Source: Amanita rubescens (lineage: Eukaryota > Basidiomycota > Agaricomycetes > Agaricales > Amanitaceae). Taken from it: DNA of 64,000 nt. The DNA lies in contig WION01000142.1 of NCBI GenBank assembly GCA_015039365.1, forward strand, positions 1 to 64,000. Direction: 5' to 3'. Shown piece by piece: positions 22,324-34,605 of this stretch. The notes beneath the pieces were generated by a model, which saw nothing but the letters and a program-made list of their open reading frames with translations, had not been told where the DNA came from and made no database searches. Position numbers and translations under genes: made by a program. How positions within the stretch are numbered: position 1 is the first letter of the stretch; every line of letters starts with the position of its first letter.

Positions 22324-25300
22324 CTATCCTTCCGGCCTCGACAAAGGATCGCATCGTGCTAATCGACTAGCCTCCATGATACAAAATGGTGAAGACCTTG
22401 TGTAACCGCGACGACCCAATGGAAAAAAACCGTCCACTCTCGGCTTGCGGGTGAGGTATACTTCTCCGATATTGTCACCGCTTATGACTACGACATCTTG
22501 TCCTTTGGATGTTGGCCTTTCTGGGAAAAGATACTTGGCCGGAATTTTGACAGGCTGTTGTTGCCTTGCGCTCACCACGACTTGCCCTTCCCCTTCACCC
22601 GACAGAACAAGTACTCTTTGCCCTTCATATCGTCCTCTTGCAAAACCTCCTTGTTCGAAGGGGTCTGTTTTACTGTTACGGACGTGGGCCCAGATACGCT
22701 TCGTCACCAAGTCACCTTTCATTATCCAGTTAGCGGGGATTACTTTGAAAGAATGTGTCAATTACAATTTTAAAGTTTGAACACAACCACGTACCTTGAT
22801 TTTCGTATGATATGTTGCCATCAAGCCTTCGAGGAAGCTGAGGCAGGTGTATCGCTGCCGCTGAATCGGGGGCCGTTGGTATTGGGTCCACATTCTCCAC
22901 TGATCCACCCGTCCCGGATGTCGCACCACAATCCCGTTGCCCAATCGGAGTTTCATCAGGCCATGTTGGTTCATCTGCGCCTGGTGTCGTCGCTCTCACT
23001 GGTTGTACGATGGAAAGAGTCGGCAGTCGACGTCCCATCGTAGCGGGGGTTTGATACCGCCCGATGTAATAATCAGTAAGATCTCGACCTTGCTTTTCTC
23101 TGTAACGCATTCAGCTCGTCGGCAAAATTACATATCCTGTGCTTCACTCACCGATCATTAAGCAGGAAATCCACGTGAATATTCAACAAGCGCGTTCCTG
23201 CTCTGTTTTCGATCTGCATCATTCCTTCGCCCAAACTTGCTCGAATTCTACCATATAACCCCTTTTCCGCGTGATCTCCCGTTACTTGGACCCACGTGTT
23301 AACCAGCTCCTGGTAGTGATCATACTGAGCAAGAGAATGACGCTCTTTCCTCCACCTCTCTTCCAATGGGCCAACAGGGGCTTCCTTGCACGGATCTACC
23401 TCTAAAAACCAATGTGGCACTGTAAACTAGAGCAATGGCCACGTTAATCTTCGATCAACGACCTATCATGTGCATGTACCTTGGTATTCGGTCTATCACC
23501 AATGACGTCAACACCCAACTCCGTCACTTTCCATACCCTACCCCTTTCTCCAAAATCAGCTGACATGCGGCTAACGACGCGCACAGAATCCCCCACTTGA
23601 ATCTCATGAGGCAAGCCGCGTTCAAAGCTATCGTGCGGAATAAGTTGCCAGCTTTGCACGTGAAACTGTTTCAAAGTTAGTCATTTAATGTCTGACCAAT
23701 AGAACAACGTACATTTTCCTTCGCGTCGCGATCGAATACCTCGATTTCACCTTCACGGATACTCACTACCCACCCTTCGCGGTTCAGGTTGGAAGCTTTT
23801 GCCACTTTTACCTTGTCGCCCACCTCGTAGAATCTTCTAACCCAACGAGCATCTATTCCCACCTGCTCCGTGTTGTTAATGCACAGAATTACTTCATCCA
23901 GGAAAATATCATCGATAATTCCCCTTTTCATAACACCCTCCACGTTTGCCTCTACTTTCTGCCCAATTTCGACGCATGCAGCAACGTGATTCTCGTATGT
24001 CCACCGCATGAAGCTCGGATCCCGATTTACAAACTGTAATATTTGCCCACCGATGGTCATTCCCTCTGCAAAAATCTTTAGCTCGTTTAGCTCGGGTACC
24101 GCCGTTTCAGATTTCAATACGGCATGTGGTACTTCGAAGAATGCGAAAGGCAGCAGAAAATCATCCCCGCCTTTAACCGGTCTCCAACCGTGACTATCGG
24201 GTTTGGTCAGCCGATATAGGGGCATATTGATCACCTCGAGATCGTAACGAATGTTCGGGTGCCACCACACTGTGGGATCCATCATATGGGCGGCGGGCGG
24301 GGCCTGCCTCGCCAGAACGGGATCGCCCAACAAGGGTTGTAACAGTCGTTGCATTCGTTTGTATTTTTTCCGCGTATTCGAATTATCTTCACCCTTCAAG
24401 ATTGGAACCGGTAGGCGCGGGACCATACAGAGGAAAACGGTTGACTCGGTCATCCCGTCGATATATACCAGATCGTTGGCGTATTTGAGTATCCTTTCGT
24501 CCATTTTGTTATCCTTCGATAACAATTCCTTCAATTCGGATCTTCTTTTTAGTCGGCCCCAAGCAGGAACTGTTATCCGTCGCCCCCGATGTTGCCACTT
24601 CAGCCATGTCAAACGTTCCTCAACAGGTACAAAAAAAATTTGAAGTGGGTGAGTGAACGTCGACAGATCGATACACAGTTTCTCCACATACTCCCGACAA
24701 GCTGATTCCACGCAAATCCACTTTTGGCCGCCCGGTGGCAGAAACACTGTGAGAGCCAAATGGGGCCACGCCTGAAGGCGCTCGTTGAGGAGGAAAAAAC
24801 TTTCTTCTTCGGTTCCGTCCTTCATCGTCAACGTGTTAATCGCCAAACAAGAGCAGAAATAGTGATAAACTCACTCGCACCCGAACTCTCCATAGGGGAG
24901 GATCGTCGTCACTTGGCATTCGAGTTACGCCGTCAGCGATGGAGGTGATATTGTCGTTCCAGAAGTCCGAGTCGTCCCGGGAACCGTCTTGATTTTCATC
25001 CTGAGGCACTGCTATCTGCGCATCATATCGATTAATCACTTCTTCTAGTCGGCAATCTTGACGCATTCTGTCATTGCTAGCCCTCGCTACCGACGGATCT
25101 AACACAGGGCTACAATTTCTGTTGGAAAGCGCGCTAGGAACGGCGTCATCCACTGCAGTCATAAGTTTCATCATGTAAGAGAACATATGTTTACAAGCAC
25201 TTACAATGAGCATGGTCGTCTTCTTCTGACGATTCCAAGTCCTCCTCGCCGCTGTCGTCGTCGATGAAGCCATCCTCTCCTGTTGATATGGTATTAACAT

Positions 25301-25581
25301 CAAGGAAACTTTTGGGCGTGCCAGCAACATACCGTCGTCATTCGAATCTGTTGTCTCTCCGTCTGCACCTTCCGATGCTTCAATGTCCACCAAATCCCGG
25401 ACGTTTGCCTTCAAAAACTCGGTAAGCATTCGGATCCCGTACAAACGCGAGGGCGACTACCATAAACCTCGTTTTCTTCCTCATCACGTCCTGGCCGGGG
25501 CTACCGGGTCTCTTGCCACTCTATCATGTCTTTGAGCCTGTTTCTGGTGTCGAAAATTGCCACTCTTACCGGCGCGTTCAT
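22324..25581 (-). CDS. Spt5-like transcription elongation factor paralogue (924 aa, 10 exons)
   Basis: Exons on the minus strand are 25581-25570, 25500-25468, 25417-25333, 25279-25205, 25152-24875, 24819-23713, 23665-23480, 23426-23152, 23099-22795 and 22742-22324. Phases agree at every join and introns are 47-69 bp. Residues 1-100 are very acidic (EDGFIDDDSGEEDLESSEED), as in Spt5. Next comes an NGN-like segment (PLWRVRVRDGTEEE ... WICVESACREYVE, about 155-250), then KOW-like motifs near 495 (VGDKVKVAKASN), 555 (VGDSVRVVSRM), 635, 830 (GQRVLVLSGEGEGQVV) and 870 (GQDVVVISGDNIGEV). Spt5 travels with RNA polymerase II (with Spt4) to aid elongation. The protein is shorter than usual and has no C-terminal repeat tail. 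I regard it as a diverged accessory paralogue, not the essential copy. Confidence 0.75.
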
Positions 25582-26661
25582 GAACCGTCTTTTAGGTCTG
25601 AAAGAACCAGGGTCAGTTTCGTCTCGCACTTATTTATCACCATTCCTTTCCGGTATGATTTTTTTCTCATTTGAACGACGAGACTTACGAAGATTAAAAT
25701 GTAGATTATCCCAACTACAATACGATGCAAGGACTACAGGTTCTATGCTAATCGTGGAAGGACGAAAGGGGAAGGAAGCTTCGGCTACCCACTTAAGTAC
25801 CAGTCTCCCGCGCTTGTTGTTCACGCCAAACTATTAACGTTATCTTCGGGAAGCTCCTCCGGAGAAGTTCGTCAACAAGCGCAAACGACCGCGGAAGGGG
25901 GCTACTTAAGGCAGCCTCAGTTCGTGGGATCTTTTTTTCGCCCCCCATCATGTGTGTCGGTGGGGGGGAAGGTGGAAGGTTTCAGAGGTATAGCGAGGGT
26001 CCAACGTAACTTTAGTGCACCCCCCCTTCGCAGAGTGATTGTAACGTGCATATACCATAATTTTAAGACGATGTCATACTCCCCGCCAAACTGGCGAACT
26101 GTAGGAATACGAATCACAGCTAAGGTACATCATAGTGCATCTCCACCCCCGTCATTTAACCAACACTAATTGCTTTCGGGATCCAGCTTTCACCCTCCTT
26201 TCCATTGCTCTTGGAGGCGCTTTGTACCGCTTTGGAGTATCTGCATTAGCAGTTGCTCGCCGTATGATAAATGGTTTCGTTCATGTTGTTCATGTGAAGC
26301 CCGGTGAGTGGTATTCTTAACGCGATGAATCCTCGCCTGTGTTCTTATCCATGTATAGACGCTGATCCCTACTTGAATTTTATTCCAATCTCTCGTCTAC
26401 TGGACTCAACGCTTGTTTTCCCCGTCGCACCCGCCGTATTACCCAAAAAAAAAACCATCAACGACTTGACCTATATATGGTAATAGCGCCGCGCACTCCG
26501 GTTGGGGATGTCCGCATCATCTCTTCTCCCGAACATTGGCTTGGGAGCACCAAAAACCCGCTTACTACCATCATCCCATGCCTTCTGAACGCAAGCCGCT
26601 ACGTACGTGTAAGATTACCTCGTTTTATACGTTGTTCTGACAATCTTACGCAGCGCCGAAT
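25582..26661. other. intergenic between two divergent genes, no gene recognised
   Basis: Short open frames only. 26135-26320 (RFGVSALAVARRMING) is protein-like but too short to assign. It holds the promoters of the Spt5-like gene (-) and the integrase-like fragment (+), with no clear motif seen. Confidence 0.4.
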
Positions 26662-27125
26662 ATGGACGAGCTGAAAAGACGTACCAAACAATTATGGGTT
26701 CTTGGGTTCAACGATCTGGATATTTTACATAATTTGAAGGATTTCTACGACACTAACGCATATCAACTTGGGTTTGTATATCCATCCGGCGCGTCCTACA
26801 CTCAGCTAAACATTATAGGGCGAAGAAATTTCGGAAATTGCGCCACTCATGGGGCTTTGAAAGCGCTCGAAGTTGTTCACTCTCCGATGAAGAGATTCAG
26901 GTTAAATTCCGGCTATTCAAGCAGGATAACCCAAACGCTGGAGCTGGGCGGATAGTAAAGCACTTGCTAACGCGTCATAAAGTCAGAGTACCCAAGTACG
27001 TGGATACATGTAATCAGTTCCAGAGATAATGGCGACTGATGTTAAATCACAGGAGTAGAATATCAAAGATCCTACGCCGGATAGAGCCGGAAGCAGTCCT
27101 TCAACGGAAACCAAAGATATTCTGA
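26662..27125 (+). pseudogene. integrase-core-type gene, N-terminal domain only (119 codons, 3 exons)
   Basis: Exons 26662-26771, 26819-26995 and 27053-27125 join in phase and give LWVLGFNDLDILHNL..FYDTNAYQL, then RHSWGFESARS, EEIQVKFRLFKQDNPNAGAGRIVKHL, and ISKILRRIEPEAVLQRKPKIF before a TGA. This matches, from memory, the helical N-terminal part of a second group of basidiomycete integrase-core proteins (pattern LG....I...L...YDT..Y.L, then IEPEAV). The catalytic DDE core that should follow is absent. It is a 5' remnant; a short functional DNA-binding protein cannot be excluded. Confidence 0.55.
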
Positions 27126-27459
27126 CGACCTCGAGCTTTTCTCTATGTCGATCAATAAAAGAAACGTCATATAAAACATTATGATCGAATATATCGTAGA
27201 ATCTAATGAATAGACGCGTTCTTCTCAGGTGTTCTCATCCTGCAAACAACATCCTTTAAATTTTTTCATGTACCGGATGCTATCTACGTGTCCTCGGTGC
27301 AGCGGACGTCTGTTGTTAGCTCTATTAAAGCAGGCCACCTAAACGAGATCAACACTGTAACGGCAAGCCGCAGGCGAAAACAGAGCACACGATGAGGTGT
27401 AAGTCATCTCATTTATTCAAATCTGCTCATATACTTAATGATCCCCCCCCGCATAGTGA
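27126..27459. other. intergenic, no gene recognised
   Basis: This is the 3' flank of the truncated integrase-like fragment and of the convergent gene at 27460. Nothing else was seen. Confidence 0.4.
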
Positions 27460-29096
27460 TCATTCGCCGTCCCTGACCCCTTCTGTTCTACGGAAAACAT
27501 TCTCCAGCTCCTTCACCCGGCGTTGGAATTCGTTGAAAGAACCATACAGATCTCGTTCCACCTCTCCAAGTTTCTTCAGCGGGGTACGCAGAATCATCTT
27601 CACCAAATCCAGTGAGTTCTGATGCGTTCGAGATAGGTCGCGGTTCTGATCTCCTAGTTTTTTGATGCAGTTTTCGGCGCGCAGATGCCAGGATCGGTGG
27701 TTAGCGAAAGTGGATAGGGCTGGTCCTGACGTTAGGCCTCCCGAGTTGATCTGGCCACGAAAGAATAATATTATATCGTCCATGGAAACCCACTGCTCAT
27801 GCGACACCCGATATTTCTTCGCTTGGGTGCTTCCGGTGGTGTACGGTATTTGAAGACTGTCGCAAGCCTGTTTCACGAGCCTCGCGAAAATGATAATCGG
27901 AAATGCCGCTCCCAGAGTGCCCCGCTCCTCGACTACGTGTTGCTCATATATGCGAATGTATTCCTCATCAATTGCCACCTTCAGATAAATGGAAGGGTCG
28001 ACTTGCTCGTTACCCCTAGTGGAAGAAGATCCAGCGGGTGTGGATTCTAGAGCCTTTGTCTGGACGCCTGAATGCTCTAAGGACGAGCTTCCTAGCCGTG
28101 TATATCCGCTTGGTATATGTCGATTGACGGACATGGGTTCCTGACGTAAACGAACTTGGGTCAGAGGCACTTGCCGTCGTAGTACAGTTCACTCACATCC
28201 TGTTCGATAAAGTACATGACGAAAATTGGAGAGGAGGGCGAGGCATTCGCAGCAGTTTGAATGTCAACTGCTTCAGGGCAGGGATCGCATGGCTGCAGGA
28301 GCAATTTCGATTTCTCCACGTCCTCCAGCTTTCCCAAGACCTTGAATCCGTCACCCCACTTTCCTTGTAAATCGGCGACTTGATGGACCCGCACCAATTT
28401 TTTGGCAGTGGCCACCAGGACTCTCTGGGATGTTACCATTTCCAGCATCCGACGCAGATTTTGGGTACTTGAATCGTCTTCTCGTTTCGCGCGCGCCACC
28501 ACTTTATCGACCCTTGGGACTGAGCGCACTTTCATGCTCATGATCACTTCCTCCACCTCTCCAGTGGTCCTGTGAAGCCCAATGGCTATGACCGCCTCTT
28601 CAGATTCGCCACCTTCTGTGGTAGGACCATCTACATTTGTTGCTGGCGTTTCCAGCCTATCGCTGCCCTCGCTTGAAGTAGAACGAGGCCCTTCATTGAT
28701 ATGCGACGACGGAGGACTGGGGGCGTCAGTTTCGCGTATCCCCTCAGCCTGCTGGCTATCGAAACGGCAATTCATCTCCGCAGCGTCATGCAATAACTTA
28801 TTAAGAGCGTTATTGGAGAATCCTTCCGCAGAAACTGGTTCATCTATCACAGCAAATTCATTTGCTGTAGGGGCGGGAGCGCTGGGTTCTGTGTCTGGGC
28901 AGACCGTTAACATGATAGAGGGCTGGTCACTGTCCTCTGTCGACATACCTGGGGGATTGGTCTGGGATGGCGGAGGATTCTCGATAGCTTCTTCGGCGGA
29001 AGTGTTCAACCTCACTCGTCGATTGACGAGAGGCATCGTACCCTGTTCCGGATTGAGGGGGGCTCTGTGTGTTCGAGTAGAGCGTCGATTGGACAT
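27460..29096 (-). CDS. hypothetical protein (526 aa, 2 exons), divergent partner of the integrase gene
   Basis: Exons on the minus strand are 29096-28197 and 28140-27460; the intron is 56 bp and phase 0. The start MSNRRSTRTHRAPL is basic. An in-frame ATG at 29138 would add 14 residues. Residues about 20-190 are Ser/Pro/Glu-rich and probably disordered. More ordered parts follow: RMLEMVTSQRVLVATAKKLV, GFKVLGKLEDVEKSKLLL, IYLKVAIDEEYIRIYEQHVV, FPIIIFARLVKQACDSL and a charged helical C-terminus (FNEFQRRVKELENVF). I do not recognise the family. Tight head-to-head pairing with a DDE integrase gene suggests joint expression and perhaps a shared role, which is inference. Confidence 0.6.
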
Positions 29097-29200
29097 TGTC
29101 TCGTCAGATAGCGGGAATTTGTTGCGAAATAAAAACAAATTCAGAAAATTTTAAATTCCGCCCCAAAACATCGCCCACGTCGGCCGTCCTTGCCCTAGCC
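29097..29200. promoter_or_regulatory. shared divergent promoter of about 100 bp
   Basis: Only 104 bp separate the ATG codons of the minus-strand gene (29096) and the plus-strand integrase (29201). The interval includes an A/T-rich stretch (AAATTCAGAAAATTTTAAAT) and no gene. Both genes must take promoter and 5' UTR from it. Confidence 0.55.
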
Positions 29201-30953
29201 ATGGATCAGAGAGAAGCCCTGGTCAACGCGTATGAAGACCTAGGACAACGGGTTAATCAAAATTTGCGCATACAAAATGGTGATGCGGCACGACTACAAG
29301 TTCAAATCGACGAGGTACGCGCGTTCGCGGCTGATGCAGAACGGGTATGTCGAATTTTCTCGTTACAATTGCAAAACTAATGCTCGCACGTATGCAGGCG
29401 CGGGCTTTATTAACGCAGGAGGACTATGATACCCTCCAGAATTCAATTAACGACATGGTTGCCTCTTTAAACGAAGCCGTAGCCGTGGCATGGGATGAGA
29501 TGGAGGGAGATCCAATGCCCCTTTCCCATAGGGAAGCAAGGGGGGGTCCTGGTCGTCCTCGTGTCCAAATCGACAAGAACTTACTGTCATTCACAATTCA
29601 AGGGATGACTTTGAAGGATATTGGAGACATGGTGGGGTGTTCGGCGAGAACGGTTCGCCGCCGCCTTCTGGAATATAACCTTGCCCAGCCCGCCCCACCC
29701 GTCATCCAGGAAGTCGTCCACCCAGATGGGACGATCGCTAAGGAGTGGCATCCGACAGGACCGACTCGTTTCGACCTCATAGATGAGCCCGAACGCCTGG
29801 ACGGCCTCGTGAGGGAGATCTTAGAATGTTTCCCCAATTATAGTCTGGAATTTGTCAGGGCCGGCATCAGATTTCAAGGTTATAACGTCCAGCGTCGTTT
29901 GATTCGGGATTCCATGACAAGAGTGCGAGGGTTGCAAGCACGCTTCGTCAACAGACCGATTGAGAGGCGCGTATATTCAGTGCCTGAAGTCAACTCTCTT
30001 TGGCATCATGATGGCAATCATAGTAAGTTGCATTGCTACTCGTTCCGTCGATCGGCCTTCATCGCTCTGCGTTAGAACTCATCAGATGGAAATTTGTGAT
30101 ACACGGTTTTATCGACGGCAAGTCGCGCTTCATCACGGGAATTAGATGCAGCACGAACAACAAGGCGGTCACTGTCTTGGACCTCTTTCTTGAGGGCGTC
30201 GCAAACCACGGTCTCCCCAGTCGAGTGCGCGGAGACCATGGAACAGAAAATGTCAGGGTGGCTGCATACATGATACATGAACGTGGTGATAATCGTGGGT
30301 CGTACATATGGGGAAGGTAACGATGACAATCTTAGAAACCAATACTAAATCGTACTAATCATGAACTTAGATCTGTACACAACATTAGGATCGAAAGGTT
30401 ATGGGTGGAGGTGGGTCGCATAATTGTCGCAAAGTGGAAGCCTTTCTTTCAATCTCTGGAAGAGCAACACGGATTACGAGTGGATTCAGCGGGCCATATT
30501 TGGTTGCTTCACCATCTCTTCCTCGACACCCTCAATAGCGACATCCAGCTATGGGCTGAGAATTGGAATACCCACGTGATGCGGCTCAAGGGGCGAAAGA
30601 ACATGGCTCCGCGGGACATGTTCATGAGAGGATTAAGTAACCGCTCAGCCGTGATTGACGTTGGAGACGAAAACATCGGAGATGTAGAGCAATTTGGCGT
30701 TGATTGGGAAGGTTTGGAAGATGAAGAGCTCATCAGGGAGCTGCAGGAACGGGGAGAGAATCCCTTCGACAATTATGCGCCGGATAGACTGAACGAAGTT
30801 CCATGTGAAGCGCCGCATTGCCCTTTGACACAAGACCAAGTGGAGGGCTTGGATGCGTTTCTGCGGACAGAGTTTAACATGCAATCAAACAATGTTCATG
30901 TCAAGACTGGCATATGGACACGAGCCCTAACGTGGTGCTTAGACCTATTCTAA
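29201..30953 (+). CDS. integrase-core (DDE/RNase H fold) protein (530 aa, 4 exons)
   Basis: Exons 29201-29344, 29398-30022, 30076-30316 and 30371-30953 are all in phase, with introns of 53-54 bp. Residues 1-95 are helical. [11 protein letters not shown] is followed by a helix-turn-helix ([20 protein letters not shown], about 117-138). The catalytic core follows: LWHHDGNH (D near 252), [25 protein letters not shown] (D near 309) and HNIRIERLW (E near 343). The second D and the E are about 34 residues apart, the D,D35E spacing of integrases and transposases. WLLHHLFL and NWNTHVM then lead to the C-terminus. This domain architecture is common in basidiomycetes. Whether it still moves DNA is unknown; no terminal repeats were recognised around it. 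All three acidic residues are present. Confidence 0.8.
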
Positions 30954-31086
30954 ATTGCATACGTATATAAACGCGACGTATATTACGAATCGAAATTCAA
31001 GTCAGCCCTAACGTGGTTCTTAGACCTATTCTAAATGGCATACGTAAATAAACGCGCGACGTACATTACGAATCGAAATTCAAGTC
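30923..31086. repeat. 81-bp tandem duplication over the end of the integrase gene
   Basis: AGCCCTAACGTGGT... is present at 30923-31003 and again at 31004-31086, with a few substitutions and a 2-bp insertion. The first copy holds the last codons and stop of the integrase. The second lies in the 3' flank. Confidence 0.75.
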
Positions 31087-31208
31087 AACTGCATCAGGCG
31101 TCAATGATGGCAAGACTGCCCTTGCAAGTCCAGCGGATGTATTTTATGGTTCTATTTACTGACACTAGCGGTTTCTAGGTTTCGAGCCAATTTCTAAGGG
31201 TTCGCCTA

Positions 31209-34200
31209 TTATACTGCATTATAGTCATTGGCGGCGGTTGCGACTATCTTATGGAACCACAAGTCAAAAACCGGAACACCTGAGACCACCGGTTCCAGCA
31301 GCAGGTTCTGCACGTCCGGATCCAAATTCACTTCCAATTTTTTTAGGCACGTGGATATGCGCAATGGCTGGCGCTCGCTCGCGGGTTGCCGCGAACGCAT
31401 ATATTTCAGGCGCACCTGGTTCAAGGGAGTTAACGACTGTAGCCGGCGATGGAGGAGCAAGAACACACTTCGATATCTTTCTTATCATCTACGGGCAAAA
31501 CAACAGAATCCGTCATGGCTTTCCAAAAGAGCGCCGGGCGCGTCGTGCGCGGCGACTTCAAGCTTTTTTTGTAGTCAGCCTCCGAGACGATGTTCCCCAC
31601 AAGTTGGCGTGGATGTCCCTTACCTCTCATCCAATGGTAGAGACGAACTAGGAAAAGCTGCGCGTAGAGCTTGGCTTTGTCTTTGTGTTCTGCGAGACAG
31701 ACATAATAGCAAGATATTCGTTTGTAGACGTCTTTAAACGATAGGATCCGATGGTTCCAAATCGTGGCCACAAGCTTGAACGCGTAGAGAAACCTGGCCC
31801 TATGGGTTTCACCTGGCGCTAGGGGCTACATTACCACATCCCTTTATCAAAATACACAACGAAGGAAGAAAGGATTAACTTACCGGGAGAATGTCGTCGA
31901 CTCTGCAGAGTTTCAAGCGTAACCCTTTCTGGAAGGCTTCGAATTGACGACGTTGCCATGGTGCGTGGTGGCCAACGAGGAGTGCCGTTAAGAGTGGGCG
32001 CACGATACCCTCGTGTTCATCACCCTCGCGCACACGCAGGAAAAGGGGTGCAGGTATCTCGGCCTGTGCAGCCCGGTCGATCAGAGTATTGTGAATCGGG
32101 TCACTTATAGAGAGCGTTGTATCTGGCGTCATGTTTAGGACGAGGGCAACAAGGTCATGGGTCTCCTTGTCAGGTAACATCGCGAGTAGATGTTCAGGCA
32201 AGTAGTCTTGATACGGGCGCAAAAGGAAATCAAAGCATGAATCGTCTTGGAAGAAGGCTGCGTAAACGAGGAACGGGTTGACTGGATAAGGCTCAAGCAG
32301 GAGTTGCACCATCACTAGTGCCGTCAACACGCCATCTGTTTCATAATCTATATATGCGGGCGCGCGTATAAGATTGGGTGGAAGGGACATATCCAATGTG
32401 CGATAGGCTCCACCTTGGAAGGGAACCCAACGGTTATCCCCCTTTACGCGTAGATCAAGAGCACCTTGATGAACACTTTGTGATGGCCCATCGCCAAGTG
32501 CGGGAATCTTATTCTTGCCTCTGAACCTGAATGAGATCATGCTCGAGCGACGTGCAATGCCACTTACATAAAAAAGGGTCGCAGTGAAGACAACAACGCG
32601 CTACTGTTCCGGATGTTGCATGTGATTTGCTCAGGGTCTTCGGGTTCGTATTGATACGGCGCGGTGCCTGATATCAATGACTTCACCAAATGGACGAATG
32701 CCGGTGAGGCCAGCTCGATTGAAGGCGCGCCGAGACGGAACACCTGGTGGATCGACTGAGAACGGATATGAAGCTGCCAGACTCTGATATCGTCCAATCG
32801 TGGCAGCTGTACTTCGCCTTTATCTGCCGAGGGATCGTCAACTTCTTCATACAAGTCGAGATCAATTGGCGAATCTGCCCTGTCGTTTTCAATGTCGTCC
32901 TGCAATAGCGTCGTCGCGTCTTCGCCCTCATTTCGGGTTTCTACCATTTCGATGTCGCTATCGCTGGTTTCCTCAGAAGATGTAGAATTCTCGCCTGGGC
33001 GGCGCCGCTTAGCGTTGCCGGGCTTGAGCTGTAGATATGGATTGGCAAGAGAAGCGATCATTGTGGCAACTCTTACCGTGGGCGATGAGATGCGGCGTCG
33101 ACGGCCAGAAGCCTGAGTTGTTTATATCATGGGAGGACTTTCTGATTTAAAAAATCACCTACAGATGAACTAGCGCCCTCTGCTGATGGGCATTCGTTGT
33201 TAATACATCCTCCATTTCTTGCAATGGGTTTCAGTTTAAGCCATTTGAAGGTATCACCACCGAGAAGGCGCCATGGCATGCAAGCGTGTTGAAGGCGATT
33301 CAGTGGTCCGTCGGGAATGGGGCCTCGAAGGTTACCACGTGTAGGGGCTAACAGATAGGTATGAATCAATTGCATGGATGATAGCGAAAGAGGACTGACC
33401 AAGCAAGAGAAAAGGAGCCTCACGTGTATTCGTTTGAACGAGAACGATCGTCGCATGTTGGCGCAAGAACTCGGTAGTGAATTCGGCAAGACCTGCTAAG
33501 CCCACTTGGAAAGCCCACTTCGACCTCTTTTGCTTGGATTTGGATTGACCCAACACGTCCCATGCGAGGCTATTGAACGTGTTGCCGTCGTCATCGTCTG
33601 GGCGCTTGAGCTGGAATTCGTTGGCGTCCAGATGCAATTTCAAGGCACGATCAATCGTCATCCATGGATTGGGCGCATTTTGACTTAATTCTACATGAAA
33701 CACCAGATTATGTCTCGACAAGTGGTCGACGACTACACCAAGCTCCCTGATGTTGAAAACAGGTTCGGGTGGCGGTTGTCCTGCGTAGGAATAATTGTTA
33801 TCAAGCTAAGAAGTTTAAGTGACATGTTATCATGAAACAGGGAGAGAGGGATACGCACGACAAATGGCCATATTGCACAATTATATTGAATAATCGTGGA
33901 CGCGGCAGAAGGCACTTGTGGAATAGGGACGGACACTTGGCTGCGGCTTCTGCGTGCTTTGGAGGGACGATGGTTCGCTGCTGCCTCCATTCTCTGGCGA
34001 TTTGCTGTGCTGACGGCCGCGGTGGCATTCGTCCATGAATGTAGTGATCGATTGCCGACATTAGCAAATGCACGCGCGGGAGGGCTACGTGCCACCTGAG
34101 CGGCGGCTTCGGTGGCATTGGGCTGAATTGGAGAAGCGGCAGCTGCAGCAGCAGAAGCTCCACTGGCGTTTGCCTCGGCTTGTGTAGAGACAAGTATCTC

Positions 34201-34545
34201 GTGGAGGTCGAATGACTGGCCGCAGACACATAACGTAGGGTTATCTCCTTGATTCTAAATAAAAAATCAGACGCTAACTAATCGGATGGTAAACAGACGA
34301 GTTACATGGGGATGATACCCTCCGCAATGGCTTGAAAGGCATCCACCTTGACCTACTGATGGTGGAGGTGGGACTATATGCATCCACCACGGATGCTGGC
34401 AAATGCAGACCTCATCGGGACTCTTAGGCATCCGCCTTAAGTTGATGCCATCATCTTCTCGAAAGACGGCCTTGGGACAGCGGCACCCCTCTCTCAGAGT
34501 GCAATGGGCGCGTATTGCCAAAGCTGTTGGGATAACTTCTGGCAT
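31209..34545 (-). CDS. large Cys/His-cluster protein with possible HECT-like C-terminus (7+ exons, last frame uncertain)
   Basis: Exons on the minus strand are 34545-34306, 34254-33855, 33780-33400, 33347-33163, 33112-32568, 32526-31884 and 31825 to about 31430. The last ~85 codons (to the stop at 31209) lie in another frame, so a frameshift or an unfound intron is needed. The N-terminus has CTLREGCRCPKAVF, CICQHPWWMH and CVCGQSF, a likely zinc-binding set. An Ala/Ser-rich linker, an acidic stretch (SSEETSDSDIEM) and a conserved-looking region (LPPNLIRAPAYIDYETDG, PVNPFLVYAAFF) follow. Near the end, RISTCLKKLEVN resembles the catalytic Cys region of HECT ubiquitin ligases. That reading is tentative. 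A start at 34602 is also possible but adds a poly-Lys stretch. Confidence 0.5.
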
Positions 34546-34605
34546 GAGAAGATGAGGGTGGGAGCAAAGGTATGGCACAGTTTTTTTTTTTCGCTGAAGC
34601 ATCGG

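Noticed and set aside
22324..30953. TET/JBP dioxygenase gene expected near KDZ-rich fungal regions
   Set aside because: No HxD...H...R dioxygenase pattern was seen in any frame of this block or near the KDZ fragment.
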